Below, one piece after another: positions 41,539-50,695 of a DNA stretch of 64,000 nt. Within the stretch, counting starts at the first letter, position 1. Each line of letters starts with the position of its first letter. The notes under the pieces were generated by a model. The model saw only the letters and a list, made by a program, of their open reading frames with translations. It was not told the DNA's origin and searched no databases. The position numbers were made by a program, and so were the translations under genes. Source of the DNA: Novipirellula caenicola. GTDB taxonomy: Bacteria; Planctomycetota; Planctomycetia; Pirellulales; Pirellulaceae. The stretch spans positions 186,001 to 250,000 of the forward strand of contig NZ_BAABRO010000012.1 in NCBI RefSeq assembly GCF_039545035.1, given 5' to 3'.

Positions 41539-41610
41539 TGGGCCGGGAGGCGCTCGAATCCTCGTCTGCGGTTCTTCAGACCGCCGCTAGACCGTCTCAG
41601 CTACCAGCCC
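41539..41610 (-). tRNA. trnF: tRNA-Phe (GAA)
   Basis: Acceptor GGGCTGG/CCGGCCC. Anticodon stem GCGGT/ACCGC with loop CTGAAGA gives GAA; the T-stem GAGGA/GCCTC has one mismatch. It is the first tRNA of the leftward array. Confidence 0.84.
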
Positions 41611-41651
41611 AAATGGGGTTCGTTGTTGGGTTTGCCCGTTCGATGCGGACA

Positions 41652-41692
41652 CGAAAAAAGGCTCAGGTGTCTGCGTGACACCGAGCCTTCAT
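41652..41692 (-). terminator. Rho-independent terminator of the radical SAM/glycosyltransferase operon
   Basis: On the minus strand GGCTC-GGTGTC and GACACC-GAGCC-like arms form a stem (one mismatch) followed by TTTTTT. It separates the operon ending at 42156 from the tRNA array, so the array must have its own promoter in the 41611-41651 gap. Confidence 0.75.
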
Positions 41693-42155
41693 AAAGAAGT
41701 CGTTCGCTAATGAAAGCGAGTGTCACATCAGACGCGGATACGCCGGGGCATTATCTGTATTCAACGGTTGCCCGCCGAAGAGATTGCCTTCGTGTATCTG
41801 TTCGAGTCGACTGGATTGGATTCTTGATAACATCAGAAAGCTCGTTACTCGCTCGTGGCGTGAATGTGACTTGTGTGTTCGGAGAGATAGACGCATTTGC
41901 GTCGCAAGGGTTCGCGTAAAATCTCGCTTTCACAAAAATAGAGATGCGCGAGACAGGGATTCTATTTCATTAAACGCCGAGAAACCTGATAAATACTCAC
42001 AGCAATGGACTTTGGTATCCACCACAGTAATTTCCAAGCGAGCAAACTCTCCTCAGCCAATACGGAATTGCTTGCGTTGTATTTGCCAAAAGCATTGCAT
42101 TGTCTTGATCGCGAAAAGAAGTGAGCATCGTATCCGACAACAAAAGGGTACGGAA
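41693..42155. other. Intergenic stretch without supported gene
   Basis: About 460 bp between the terminator and the radical SAM gene. No open frame has coding character, a start with a ribosome-binding site, or recognisable motifs. No repeats were noted. Confidence 0.4.
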
Positions 42156-42965
42156 TCAGATCTTTCCACTCTGGGTTGGATCTCGATGTTTGAACGGGAC
42201 ACGTTTGCTTGGGCACAGTCCGCATTGCGGGATCGCTTTCGCCTCGACGAAGGTTTGCAGTTCCTCATCACTGGCCGATGCAGGGCATGCCTTGTAGTCG
42301 CGAAAAAGTTGCCACGCAGGGATGGTTTCGAGTTTTAGTCGTTGTTCCATAAGGGCAAAGTAGGCCAACGCGGGACATTTCCACAAGCGTTCGCGAAACA
42401 ACTGTGTGCAAGTTTTCTGCATGCAGATGCGGTAGGCAGTCTCGGGCTTTGAATCGAAAGGCATCGGCTTGCCGTCTTCGACTCGATACTGCTGCATCCA
42501 GCCACGATGTGACTGGCGAATCTTGATTCGGATTGCAGGATAGTCTGCTCGCCATTGCCACACTGTTCTCTTTACCGTGTTGAAACGATCCACATACGGC
42601 TGATGTGTACCGTGTTGGCTGACTTCGAGACGACAATTGGTATCCACCAACGTCGCAGGCAACTCGGGATGACGATCAAAGAAAAAGCCGTTGGTAACGA
42701 GCATCAAGTTGGAATCGGACCAATACTGGCGGGCCAAACGCAAGTGCTCGATCAAATGCGGGTTCAAGAGCGGCTCACCGCCGAGCAGGGCGAAACGGCG
42801 AGGTCGAACGCGATTCGACCACGATGAATACTCGCGGCGAGCATCCGCCGGTGTCGGCAATTTTCCTGCGAGACGAAAATTGCTGTAGTGGCTACACTGC
42901 TGACACGACAGATTGCAACCGTGGGCGAGGTGGTATTCCAATGCTGGTATGTCAATCATCGCCAA
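42156..42965 (-). CDS. Radical SAM protein
   Basis: The 269-aa protein has CNLSCQQC at 17-24 (CxxxCxxC), the iron-sulfur site of radical SAM enzymes. FALLGGEPLLNPHLIEHLRL and NLMLVTNGFFFDRHPEL follow, typical of the SPASM/MoaA-like branch. C-terminal cysteines (CMQKTCTQLFRERLWKCPAL and QCGLCPSK) suggest an auxiliary cluster. It ends an operon of sugar transferases; it may modify a sugar or a peptide in the same pathway. It overlaps the next upstream gene by 10 bases. Confidence 0.87.
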   Translation of the reverse strand: MAMIDIPALEYHLAHGCNLSCQQCSHYSNFRLAGKLPTPADARREYSSWSNRVRPRRFALLGGEPLLNPHLIEHLRLARQYWSDSNLMLVTNGFFFDRHPELPATLVDTNCRLEVSQHGTHQPYVDRFNTVKRTVWQWRADYPAIRIKIRQSHRGWMQQYRVEDGKPMPFDSKPETAYRICMQKTCTQLFRERLWKCPALAYFALMEQRLKLETIPAWQLFRDYKACPASASDEELQTFVEAKAIPQCGLCPSKRVPFKHRDPTQSGKI

Positions 42966-43675
42966 ATCACTTTCACTAATCCGTGTTTCCTAAGTGCTGC
43001 TTTGAGGAACTGTGGCCGCCGCCGAATGTATCCTGGCGGATCGACATGCTCGTGGCGAAACGAGTGATTGATATCACAGGCAACGTTGACGCCGGCAATC
43101 TTGCATCGCCAGAAGAAATCCCAGTGCTCTTCGACCTTGAGCGATTCATCCCACCGGATCGCTTGCAGGATGTCGCGATAGGCAACGAAACAGTTGCCGA
43201 CATAGTGGCACCAACGAATCGAGCCGCGCTGTCGGTAATAGCCGCGAGGGATCCGTAGCGTCTTTCCATCGACTCGCATAAGCTTTGGGCGTTCTTGCTG
43301 ATTCGATAGAGCAGCGAGCAGGTCGAGGTCGTGATGCCTGTTAAGCGATTTGACCAAGTCAGGCAGGCGGGTTTGCTCGGTGACCAGGTGGTCGTCGTCA
43401 GCGAAGACCACGATCGGAGTTTCGCCGGCATCGAGAAGGCGGTTGCGTCCTGCGGAAAGTCCGATGTCGTATTTCGTCTCGATGATACGATCGACCATTG
43501 CCGCTTCAGTGGGACAATTGGTCGAGAATCGCAATTCGGGTTTACCATCATCGAGAACGTGAATCGCGGGTCGATCCTCGGCGCAGTGCTGATGAATGCT
43601 ACGAACGAGGGCGGCACAACACTGGGGGCGATGGATGGTTTTGATGCAAAAAGTAACTTGATCACGCACGGACAA
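42956..43675 (-). CDS. GT-A (family 2-like) glycosyltransferase, copy 1
   Basis: 239 aa. VTFCIKTIHRPQCCAALVRS is a GT2-like start. IGLSAGRNRLLDAGETPIVVFADDDHLV holds the nucleotide-sugar/metal motif (DDDH). The C-terminal part with VEEHWDFFWRCKIAGVNVAC is shared with its neighbour (43662-44408), so the two arose by duplication. It would transfer a sugar in the cytoplasm; acceptor unknown. Confidence 0.82.
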   Translation of the reverse strand: MSVRDQVTFCIKTIHRPQCCAALVRSIHQHCAEDRPAIHVLDDGKPELRFSTNCPTEAAMVDRIIETKYDIGLSAGRNRLLDAGETPIVVFADDDHLVTEQTRLPDLVKSLNRHHDLDLLAALSNQQERPKLMRVDGKTLRIPRGYYRQRGSIRWCHYVGNCFVAYRDILQAIRWDESLKVEEHWDFFWRCKIAGVNVACDINHSFRHEHVDPPGYIRRRPQFLKAALRKHGLVKVIWR

Positions 43676-44408
43676 TTTGGCCTCCGGGATAACGCATCGA
43701 ATGAAATCCGTGTTTACGAAGTCCCATCGAGCGGAACTTTGATCGTTCGCGGAGGGGGCGGTAAGCGTCGCTGGTCACGTGGGCGTGGCGAATGAAACAA
43801 TCGCCGGCGACCGCCACCTGTAGGTGAGCCAGCTTTGCACGGTAGAAGAATTCCCAGTGCTCGTACGTCTTCAGTTCTTCGTCCCACCGAAGAGACCGGA
43901 TCGTTTCGGTGCGAGCGAGAAACGCATTGGAGGACATGTGACACCAAGCGACGTGACCGTTTCGCCGGATCTCGCCGCGATGCATCCAAATTCGCCGGCC
44001 CTTCATCAACGGCGAGAGCATCGTCGGCCGGCCGCCGGATCCTTGCCGGACACCCAAAATATCAACGTCAAGGTTATCGAAGCGATCGATGAGCTTGTCG
44101 AAGTTCAGGTTCGGAGTGACGACGTGGTCGTCATCAAGAAGAAACATGAACTCGGTGCCGACCGCATCCACCGCGATATTGCGACCGACTCCGACGCCAA
44201 CGTCGACTTCGGCCGGGTGAATGACTTGGCACTTCGCGGCGGACTCGGGATACGCGGCAAGAAAACGGTGCTCCGGCTGTCCGTCATCGACCACGATAAT
44301 ATTGGCTGCAGCGATGTGCTTGCACAGCGACTCGACCAAGCGGTGGCAGGACCAGGGGCGGTGGATCGTCTTGACGCAGAACGTAACGTCGGACAGCTGA
44401 ATTCTCAT
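43662..44408 (-). CDS. GT-A (family 2-like) glycosyltransferase, copy 2
   Basis: 248 aa, a paralogue of the previous gene: VTFCVKTIHRPWSCHRLVES, then VGVGRNIAVDAVGTEFMFLLDDDHVV and TYEHWEFFYRAKLAHLQVAV. The same DDDH motif and HWDFF/HWEFF motif are present. It overlaps both neighbours by a few bases. Confidence 0.82.
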   Translation of the reverse strand: MRIQLSDVTFCVKTIHRPWSCHRLVESLCKHIAAANIIVVDDGQPEHRFLAAYPESAAKCQVIHPAEVDVGVGVGRNIAVDAVGTEFMFLLDDDHVVTPNLNFDKLIDRFDNLDVDILGVRQGSGGRPTMLSPLMKGRRIWMHRGEIRRNGHVAWCHMSSNAFLARTETIRSLRWDEELKTYEHWEFFYRAKLAHLQVAVAGDCFIRHAHVTSDAYRPLRERSKFRSMGLRKHGFHSMRYPGGQIVRA

Positions 44409-45121
44409 GCCAGTTTTTGCCCTTTAGTTTCGTCAACTTTGCCGTCCCACCATTGCTTGAGCAAGTTTTCTGGGACTGATCCATCGGGTTGCACCAATCG
44501 CAATACGTGGCGATGGTGTGTAATGCGGATGGCGGAGTAGTGACCAACTTGCTGACGGTTTCTGCAGTTCCATTCAGCCGGCAAGATGTAACTGGGAACC
44601 GCGTGACGTAGGAGCGCCTTCGTTAGCAGAACTTCGTCATTGCCGCCACGGTAAATGCGTCGCCAATATGCTAGTGCGTCGAGAACGCGTTGGCACTTGC
44701 GAAGCATTACGACGCCAGAATTCATCGAGGGAACACCGCAGATCCCGACCTGATCACAGCGTCTGGAAACGCCGTGAACATAAATTGCTTCGTAGCCGAA
44801 TCGCTCAGTTAGCAAACGGGAAGGCGCGATTGACGAGGGTTTGAGCACCACCGTGTCGGCGTCGAGGTAGACTGTGCGATCAAATGGTAGCCATGGAATG
44901 AAGCGTGGTTTGACCTGATACCCAAGGGGCGATTTGACATCGAAGCGATACTCGACATCGGGGCATGTGTCGGCTGGTTGGTCGGTGAACAACGCAACGG
45001 GTACGCTCGGGCAGTGATGCCGCAACGACGATAGGGAGCGGCGAAGCTGCCACAGTGATCGGCCACCGATCGCGATATACATCACGCCCAGATTCTCCGT
45101 TGGCTTGGGGAACCTGCTCAT
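44405..45121 (-). CDS. GT8-like glycosyltransferase
   Basis: 238 aa. MYIAIGGRSLWQLRRSLSSL, then GYQVKPRFIPWLPFDRTVYLDADTVV with the DAD metal-binding motif, then CGVPSMNSGVVMLRKC. This is the layout of GT8-like nucleotide-sugar transferases (DxD and MNSG-type motif). The 4-base overlaps at both ends show an operon. Confidence 0.78.
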   Translation of the reverse strand: MSRFPKPTENLGVMYIAIGGRSLWQLRRSLSSLRHHCPSVPVALFTDQPADTCPDVEYRFDVKSPLGYQVKPRFIPWLPFDRTVYLDADTVVLKPSSIAPSRLLTERFGYEAIYVHGVSRRCDQVGICGVPSMNSGVVMLRKCQRVLDALAYWRRIYRGGNDEVLLTKALLRHAVPSYILPAEWNCRNRQQVGHYSAIRITHHRHVLRLVQPDGSVPENLLKQWWDGKVDETKGQKLA

Positions 45122-46503
45122 CCGTGTTTGCGAAGTTGGGGGTCGACGTGATCGATTGCTGCCGCGATCTCTTCGGCCGTTGGCTGGATGCCGAGGAATT
45201 CGATCAGATTGCGAATGACCTCTTCGGGATGAGTGGTCAACTCGGCGAACTCGATGCGGAAGACGTCAATCTCAGGATGCTTTTCCAGGAATGCATCACG
45301 GTGCTGCATCAGGCTGCGTTGGAGACGATCGCATTGTTCATCATTGGCAGCAAACCATTGGCCTCGATGTTTTTCGGAGCGGTTTTGCAGGCTTCGAATC
45401 GACGCCTCGATGTCACGCTCGACACTGATGACCTTCAGTGAACCCCCGAGGCCAGCATGAAGATGCTCGACAAATCGGCAGAGATGCGGGTATTTGCCAC
45501 CGGCCACTGTCTTGTCGCGATTCGCTTCCGCTTTGCGAGTGACGATCCATGACTTCAGCTGTTGCGTGAGCTGCTCATCCGACATCGTGGGATCGACGGC
45601 GGGAAATCGCATCGCCTTCTCACAAAGCTGGGCCAATCCGACGGCTTCGCCCCCACCCGTAGCTTCGTAACCACCGAGCTGGTTGCCCATATGGACGCCA
45701 AGGTGATGCATAACCATGGCGACGCAAGATGTCCCCGAGCGATGGGGACCGAGCACGGCGTAGAACGGGGCGTCCGAATGGTCGGCATTGCGGGCGTCGT
45801 TGAAGAAGCGTGTCTGTTCCCACTTGCGACCGCAGATATTGGACTTGGTTGGTAGTTGCCCGACGAGCCAGCGGTCGGGGGCGTAGACCGCGATCGACTC
45901 TTTGTCGACGTTCTTGCCTTGCACAAGTGATTGGTAGCGTCGCTGGGTCAATCGCCCAAGATGATGATCGATGTGGTGTTTCGAGTGCCAATCACTCCAA
46001 TGAAGGTGTCGGTACAAAACCTTCATATTTTCACGACCACGGACCATGAAGGCGTGCGTCCGATTGACATTGTACGGCCGGTAAACGTGCTCGCTGATTT
46101 TGTGCGGCGGGTGTTTACCGGCATAAAGATGCTGGCCACCGAGATACGCGAGTCCCCAATCGGCCGGCAACTCGGTGACGTAGGCTTTGAGTTGTTGAGC
46201 GAAGTCTTCGCAGAACCCGGCGTCGTCTTCGAAGACCACATATGAATTTATACGCTCGATCAGGCATTTTTCAAGGATTAAAGCGTGTGAACGGTAACAA
46301 CCCCAAGCTCCATTCCCGGCACGCCACTGGGGCGGCGTCGCGACACGGCGGCCGTCGATCGCCATAAATCGCTCGGGATGAGGAAACGGCCAGGGATCGG
46401 GAATTTGCTCCATCCACTCTTTGAGGCGATCCTCACGCCGATCGAGGTTCATCAGAAAGCATCGCTCGACGATCGGCCGATCAATCGCGATCCTCGTTGT
46501 CAT
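45118..46503 (-). CDS. GT25-like glycosyltransferase fused to a sulfotransferase
   Basis: About 461 aa from ATG 46503 (MTTRIAIDRPIVERCFLMNL); the longer frame to 46596 overlaps the upstream gene. The N-half resembles glycosyltransferase family 25 (FLMNLDRREDRLKEWMEQIP, YRSHALILEKCLIERIN, VVFEDDAGFCEDF). The C-half is a PAPS-type sulfotransferase: VLGPHRSGTSCVAMVMHHLG as phosphosulfate loop and later VISVERDIEASIRSL. The fusion would add a sugar and a sulfate in one protein. Confidence 0.78.
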   Translation of the reverse strand: MTTRIAIDRPIVERCFLMNLDRREDRLKEWMEQIPDPWPFPHPERFMAIDGRRVATPPQWRAGNGAWGCYRSHALILEKCLIERINSYVVFEDDAGFCEDFAQQLKAYVTELPADWGLAYLGGQHLYAGKHPPHKISEHVYRPYNVNRTHAFMVRGRENMKVLYRHLHWSDWHSKHHIDHHLGRLTQRRYQSLVQGKNVDKESIAVYAPDRWLVGQLPTKSNICGRKWEQTRFFNDARNADHSDAPFYAVLGPHRSGTSCVAMVMHHLGVHMGNQLGGYEATGGGEAVGLAQLCEKAMRFPAVDPTMSDEQLTQQLKSWIVTRKAEANRDKTVAGGKYPHLCRFVEHLHAGLGGSLKVISVERDIEASIRSLQNRSEKHRGQWFAANDEQCDRLQRSLMQHRDAFLEKHPEIDVFRIEFAELTTHPEEVIRNLIEFLGIQPTAEEIAAAIDHVDPQLRKHG

Positions 46504-47041
46504 TCGGCTCGGGTGCTCCGTCGGGGAATTTGCGTAGGAATTTTCGGACGGCTGTTTGAACGAGTGACTTGGCGATGACGCGAGTGAACCTTCCATGGGG
46601 CATTCCTCTCAATTGAGCTTCTTCGAGTAACCAGTCGGCGATCGTGTCGATGTTTCGCAGGCAGCCTTCGGCGCCCCAGTCGTTCATCGTGTCGACTCGC
46701 GTTTCGCAGTTGCACGTTTCGTTCGGCTTTGCGAACCATGCAAGCATGTTTTTCAGTTCGTTTCCCGGACCGGGCCGGTAATCGGTGATCTTCAACGTTG
46801 CAGGTTCTTGCTGACGATCTGGCAAGTAGCTACCAAGCATCGCGTACAGTTCACGAGTGTCTTTCTTGCGACGCTTCTTGTTGACCAAGGCCATGCCGAT
46901 CGTGACGACGTTGATCGCTCGCGGGTTAGATTCGTTTTGACACGCGTTGCAAGCTGCGGGCGAGACTTTGGCTTGGCAGCCTGCCATGCCCGAGGCAACT
47001 TCGCAGACGTTGCTGGGTGTCAGGTGCGGGCAGTGGATCAT
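46481..47041 (-). CDS. Hypothetical Cys-rich protein at head of glycosylation cassette
   Basis: 186 aa with an N-terminal cysteine cluster (IHCPHLTPSNVCEVASGMAGCQAK, CNACQ) that could bind metal or iron-sulfur, followed by NVVTIGMALVNKKRRKKDTR. Then ETCNCETRVDTMNDWGAEGC contains more cysteines and a small helical C-terminus. No family is recognised. It overlaps the GT25-sulfotransferase start, so it is the first gene of the cassette, 636 bp after the Ser-rich protein gene. Confidence 0.72.
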   Translation of the reverse strand: MIHCPHLTPSNVCEVASGMAGCQAKVSPAACNACQNESNPRAINVVTIGMALVNKKRRKKDTRELYAMLGSYLPDRQQEPATLKITDYRPGPGNELKNMLAWFAKPNETCNCETRVDTMNDWGAEGCLRNIDTIADWLLEEAQLRGMPHGRFTRVIAKSLVQTAVRKFLRKFPDGAPEPNDNEDRD

Positions 47042-47121
47042 GGGGTTATTGCTGCCACATGTTATGATGTGCTACGGTCATATCAAACGTTGCAAACAAC
47101 CATCAAGCTATAGGCATTTCG

Positions 47122-47664
47122 TTGAAGACAATCTGGATTGCGCTGTTCCGAGGCATTAATGTGGGCGGCAAAAACAAGATGCAGATGGCACCGCTCAAGA
47201 CAGTGATGGAGTCGATTGGTTGCGAGAACGTTCAGACCTACATCCAGAGCGGAAATGTAGTCTTTGAATCATCGCTAAAGTCAAAGAAGTCGCTCCAAAC
47301 GAAGCTCCTCGATACTGTCGAGGAGCAATTTGGTTTTCGTTCGCACTTGATCTTGTTAACGAAAAGTGAATTACTAAAAGCAATCGATTCGAACCCGTAT
47401 GCTGACGCGACGGCGGACCCTAAGTCGCTCCATTTTTTCTTTTTGGATGAGTCACCGAGTGATCCTGACATGGATGCCATTGAGGGACTGCGTGCCGATT
47501 CTGAATCCTGCTTGTTAATTGATTTGGTTTTCTATTTACATGCACCGAGCGGCATCGGCCGGTCCAAGGTTGCTGCTGGTGCCGAACGTAAGCTTGGCGT
47601 CGCTGCGACCGCAAGAAACTTTAACACCGTTAAAAAGTTATCGGAGATGATCAACTTTAGGTGA
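47122..47664 (+). CDS. DUF1697 family protein
   Basis: 180 aa from a TTG start: KTIWIALFRGINVGGKNKMQ, then MAPLKTVMESIGCENVQTYI and QSGNVVFES match the conserved N-terminus of DUF1697, and ATARNFNTVKKLSEM the C-terminus. The family is of unknown function. It is on the plus strand between the phage Ser-rich gene and the glycosylation cassette, both leftward, so it looks inserted or independent. Confidence 0.87.
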   Translation: MKTIWIALFRGINVGGKNKMQMAPLKTVMESIGCENVQTYIQSGNVVFESSLKSKKSLQTKLLDTVEEQFGFRSHLILLTKSELLKAIDSNPYADATADPKSLHFFFLDESPSDPDMDAIEGLRADSESCLLIDLVFYLHAPSGIGRSKVAAGAERKLGVAATARNFNTVKKLSEMINFR

Positions 47665-47677
47665 TATGGGCATTACA

Positions 47678-49900
47678 TCATGCGGTCATCTCCGTCACTT
47701 GGCCGTCGTAACTTCCCGTGCTTGAGGGTGGTTCACCGGGATCCTCGCAGTCACTATCGACTAGTTCCCAACCGCAGGACCAGATCCAGGTGCTGTTACA
47801 CGGTTCACTCGATCCGCTGCTGTCATAGGACGGTTCCTCGACGGAGTAGCTGTGGCTGAGACGATTCGACCCACTGTCGCTGGGTTGGTTTGATTCCGAC
47901 GTGGAATCGTGACTTTGGGATGGTTTTTCACTGGTACTATCACTGGCACTGCCAGATGAATCTCCGTAGCTCCGATCATGACTTTCACTCGGCCGATCGC
48001 TTCCGGAGCTTTCAGAGTTCGAGCCAGAACCGCTATCCGAACGTGAAGTGGATTCGGATCCACTTGAAGAAGCCGCCACGCTGGTGGAAGCATTGCTAGC
48101 AGATTCGGATGTGCTACCTGAGTACGATCGTGAAACGCTAACAGAATCGTGCCGAGAATTGGAGCTCTCGTTAGCGCTTGGTTCACTATCCGAACCACTG
48201 TCTGATTTGCTGGCGGAATGCGATACCGATTCTGACGTGGATTGCGAGTCAGAGTCACTCGACAACGATCCGCTGAGGCTGCTTGCTGACGCATCCCAAC
48301 TGTGTGACGGCGAGGTTTGGGAAAGCGAATCCGAGTGGCTGTCCGATTCGCTCTCTGAAACGCTGGATACAGATTCGCTTGCAGTCGAATTCGATGCCGA
48401 ATCAGAACTACTGAGTGACGTGATGCTGCCGGAATCACTGGATTGACTACTAACAGTGCTGGATGATTCTGATTGACTCGATGACGACGCGTATGACGAT
48501 GACGCACTCTCCGAACGGCTGGAGGATGCGGACGCCGCGGAAGACGAGTGGCTGCCCGACACCGATGGTGACGATGACGACGAAACGCTGCTTAGCGAAG
48601 GGCTGCTACTTGAGAAGCTTGAACTTGAATTGGACGAACTACTGTGGGATGGTGACGACGAGCTACTGTCGCTCGATGATTCGCTGGATGAACTCGATCC
48701 GCTGATGCTCGAACTATCTGACGAACTGCTGCTAGACCCACTGCTCGACGACGAGGATGACGAGCTACTGCTGCTGCTAGACGAGTCACTCGATGAATGC
48801 GATTCCGATGAGCTAGACGATGACGATCCGCTCGATGAAGAGTTGCTCGACGATGACGAACTGGACGAACTACTGCCGTCGCAACATCGACATCCGATCG
48901 TCAGGTAGCTGCTGGTGTCTTCATGGAAGTGACAGATAATCTGCTGGCTCGCCAGCAACGCGTAGTCGCAGACATTGTAGACCGATACACGCGGTCCAAG
49001 CGGTATCCAGCGAGTCCCATCGAAACGCAGCTCTCGGGCAACACCCCAAGATTTTGCTTTCAGGCGTTTTGTGGGCTTACATAGAAGCGTTTGTTTCGGT
49101 GGGTCGATCACCCATGAACGCTGCCCATCGAAGCTTACTTGCAGGTATTGTTTGGGCGAGTCGGCAATCGGCCCGCGGATTCGCTGTGCTGAATGATTCC
49201 GAGCGGTAATCCGGACCGTGTTACCGTCTGGATCAGCGACGGGCTCAATGTCGCCTGCTTCGTCGAGTTGGTAGAGGTCACAATCGGCACTGCCTGTGCG
49301 CATACCTCGGCGTTCCGCGATGCCACCGGCGGGAACTTCGATGAAGTAAACCTGAGCCGCAGACCGGCCAACGCGAACCACCGCCCACTGCTCGCCAAGT
49401 TGGCTGGGATCATTTCGCCAGAGGATTTGGGCAGATCCATCCGGTTTGGACTGAAGTGTATCGCCCCCGGATTCACCCACGTCCGCAAACTTGTGCCATG
49501 TCTTGACGACGTTGACTCGCGCAGCCACAACGCCATCGAACACGACGCGGCCGACCTTGTCTTCCGCAATCGGTTCGATGGCAACCCCAACGCGACCGGT
49601 ATGTTCCTGTTCGTTGGGGATAACGCACTGGATCGTCGCATCGCGAACGAAGCGTGCAAGTTCAGTCGGTCCCACCGTTGGATCGGTCAGTGGCGAATTG
49701 AAGCCGACGATGCCGCCAATCGGAATGGTCGCTGCCGACGTGTTATGGACGCGGACAGTCGCTGCGTTTCGCACATGTGTGCGCGGACCGCCACCACCCG
49801 GCAACCGGTTGCGATGGGCCGCATCCGCCGCGGCGAGCAAACGGTTGTATTCTGCCGCGGTGATATGGAATGGATCGCCGGGACGGACGCGTCGTGCCAT
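47678..49900 (-). CDS. Phage-module protein with a very long Ser-rich tract
   Basis: 740 aa. The first 330 residues are globular: MARRVRPGDPFHITAAEYNR, VRVHNTSAATIPIGGIVGFN and an EHTGRVGVAIEPIAEDKVGR segment resembling phage structural proteins. From about 345 to 690 it is almost only Ser, Gly, Asp, Glu and Asn. It ends with a Cys/Trp tail, CNSTWIWSCGWELVDSDCED. The tract would be extended and is a typical target for O-glycosylation. It is the last gene of the tail module, just upstream of a glycosyl/sulfotransferase operon. Confidence 0.8.
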   Translation of the reverse strand: MARRVRPGDPFHITAAEYNRLLAAADAAHRNRLPGGGGPRTHVRNAATVRVHNTSAATIPIGGIVGFNSPLTDPTVGPTELARFVRDATIQCVIPNEQEHTGRVGVAIEPIAEDKVGRVVFDGVVAARVNVVKTWHKFADVGESGGDTLQSKPDGSAQILWRNDPSQLGEQWAVVRVGRSAAQVYFIEVPAGGIAERRGMRTGSADCDLYQLDEAGDIEPVADPDGNTVRITARNHSAQRIRGPIADSPKQYLQVSFDGQRSWVIDPPKQTLLCKPTKRLKAKSWGVARELRFDGTRWIPLGPRVSVYNVCDYALLASQQIICHFHEDTSSYLTIGCRCCDGSSSSSSSSSSNSSSSGSSSSSSSESHSSSDSSSSSSSSSSSSSSSGSSSSSSDSSSISGSSSSSESSSDSSSSSPSHSSSSNSSSSFSSSSPSLSSVSSSSSPSVSGSHSSSAASASSSRSESASSSYASSSSQSESSSTVSSQSSDSGSITSLSSSDSASNSTASESVSSVSESESDSHSDSLSQTSPSHSWDASASSLSGSLSSDSDSQSTSESVSHSASKSDSGSDSEPSANESSNSRHDSVSVSRSYSGSTSESASNASTSVAASSSGSESTSRSDSGSGSNSESSGSDRPSESHDRSYGDSSGSASDSTSEKPSQSHDSTSESNQPSDSGSNRLSHSYSVEEPSYDSSGSSEPCNSTWIWSCGWELVDSDCEDPGEPPSSTGSYDGQVTEMTA

Positions 49901-49903
49901 CGT

Positions 49904-50695
49904 TTACGAAATCCCCAGCACGCCGAAATTACCACCGCGATATACCTGTTCGACGTAGGCGGCCTCGGGAACCTGCAGCACCCGATCACCTACGACTTTC
50001 TCACCGTGTTTGACCCACAAGTAATCCCATCCGTATTTTTCGACGCCGCTGATGTTACCGATCGTCAGATTCGATTCGTTGGGCCGAGCAGCGAAGTGAT
50101 AGGTGACGTCGACCCAGTTGTTTTCATCCTCACCTCCTTCGCCACCAAGGAACAATGCTTCGCCGGCAGCGAAAATCGACCAGGGCGACGAGTTGGTTCG
50201 CCCGGTCATCGAGACCATCGCCAATAGATACGCCGTCGAGACGTACTCGAACTTTTTGCGTACCGAGAACTCGAATGCCGGCACGGTAATGTCAACGCCG
50301 GCAACGCCTGAATCGCTGACGCCGATCGCTCCGTGGTAGATGGGAGCAACGGCACCCGGCGCTGCGTAGATGCCTCGCGTTTGCAGAGATTGATTTAGGT
50401 GGGTCGTCGCACCAGTGGTGCTGAACGAAACAGGATCCAGCTTCGTTTGATTCAGCGTGATACTGACCAGGGCGTGCCGCGCGTTGATGTATTCCGCATC
50501 GATCTGCAGATACGGAACTAGGTCATGGTGGTTAGCATCGTAATAGGAAAAGGCTGCGTCGGCTGCGGCAGTCGGGTCAACGTCGCCGTCGTTGGTGGCA
50601 ACGTAGGCGGCGAAGTCCGAATGCGATTTGCCTCGTGACGCTTTCTCGGAAAGAGCCGCAGTGTCGAAGTTGTAACCTCCCGAAGTGAAACTCAT
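49904..50695 (-). CDS. Hypothetical tail-module protein
   Basis: 263 aa: MSFTSGGYNFDTAALSEKAS, then AEYINARHALVSITLNQTKL and ATTHLNQSLQTRGIYAAPGA. It looks like a beta-rich structural protein without a signal peptide. Its start touches the tape-measure stop (50695) and its end is 3 nt from the Ser-rich gene start, so it is a tail component such as a distal tail or hub protein. No family is recognised with certainty. Confidence 0.7.
   Translation of the reverse strand: MSFTSGGYNFDTAALSEKASRGKSHSDFAAYVATNDGDVDPTAAADAAFSYYDANHHDLVPYLQIDAEYINARHALVSITLNQTKLDPVSFSTTGATTHLNQSLQTRGIYAAPGAVAPIYHGAIGVSDSGVAGVDITVPAFEFSVRKKFEYVSTAYLLAMVSMTGRTNSSPWSIFAAGEALFLGGEGGEDENNWVDVTYHFAARPNESNLTIGNISGVEKYGWDYLWVKHGEKVVGDRVLQVPEAAYVEQVYRGGNFGVLGIS

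Noticed and set aside
48048-48908. Long plus-strand Asp/Glu/Leu-rich open frames
   Set aside because: They are antisense shadows of the Ser-rich tract on the minus strand; no start site or independent evidence.
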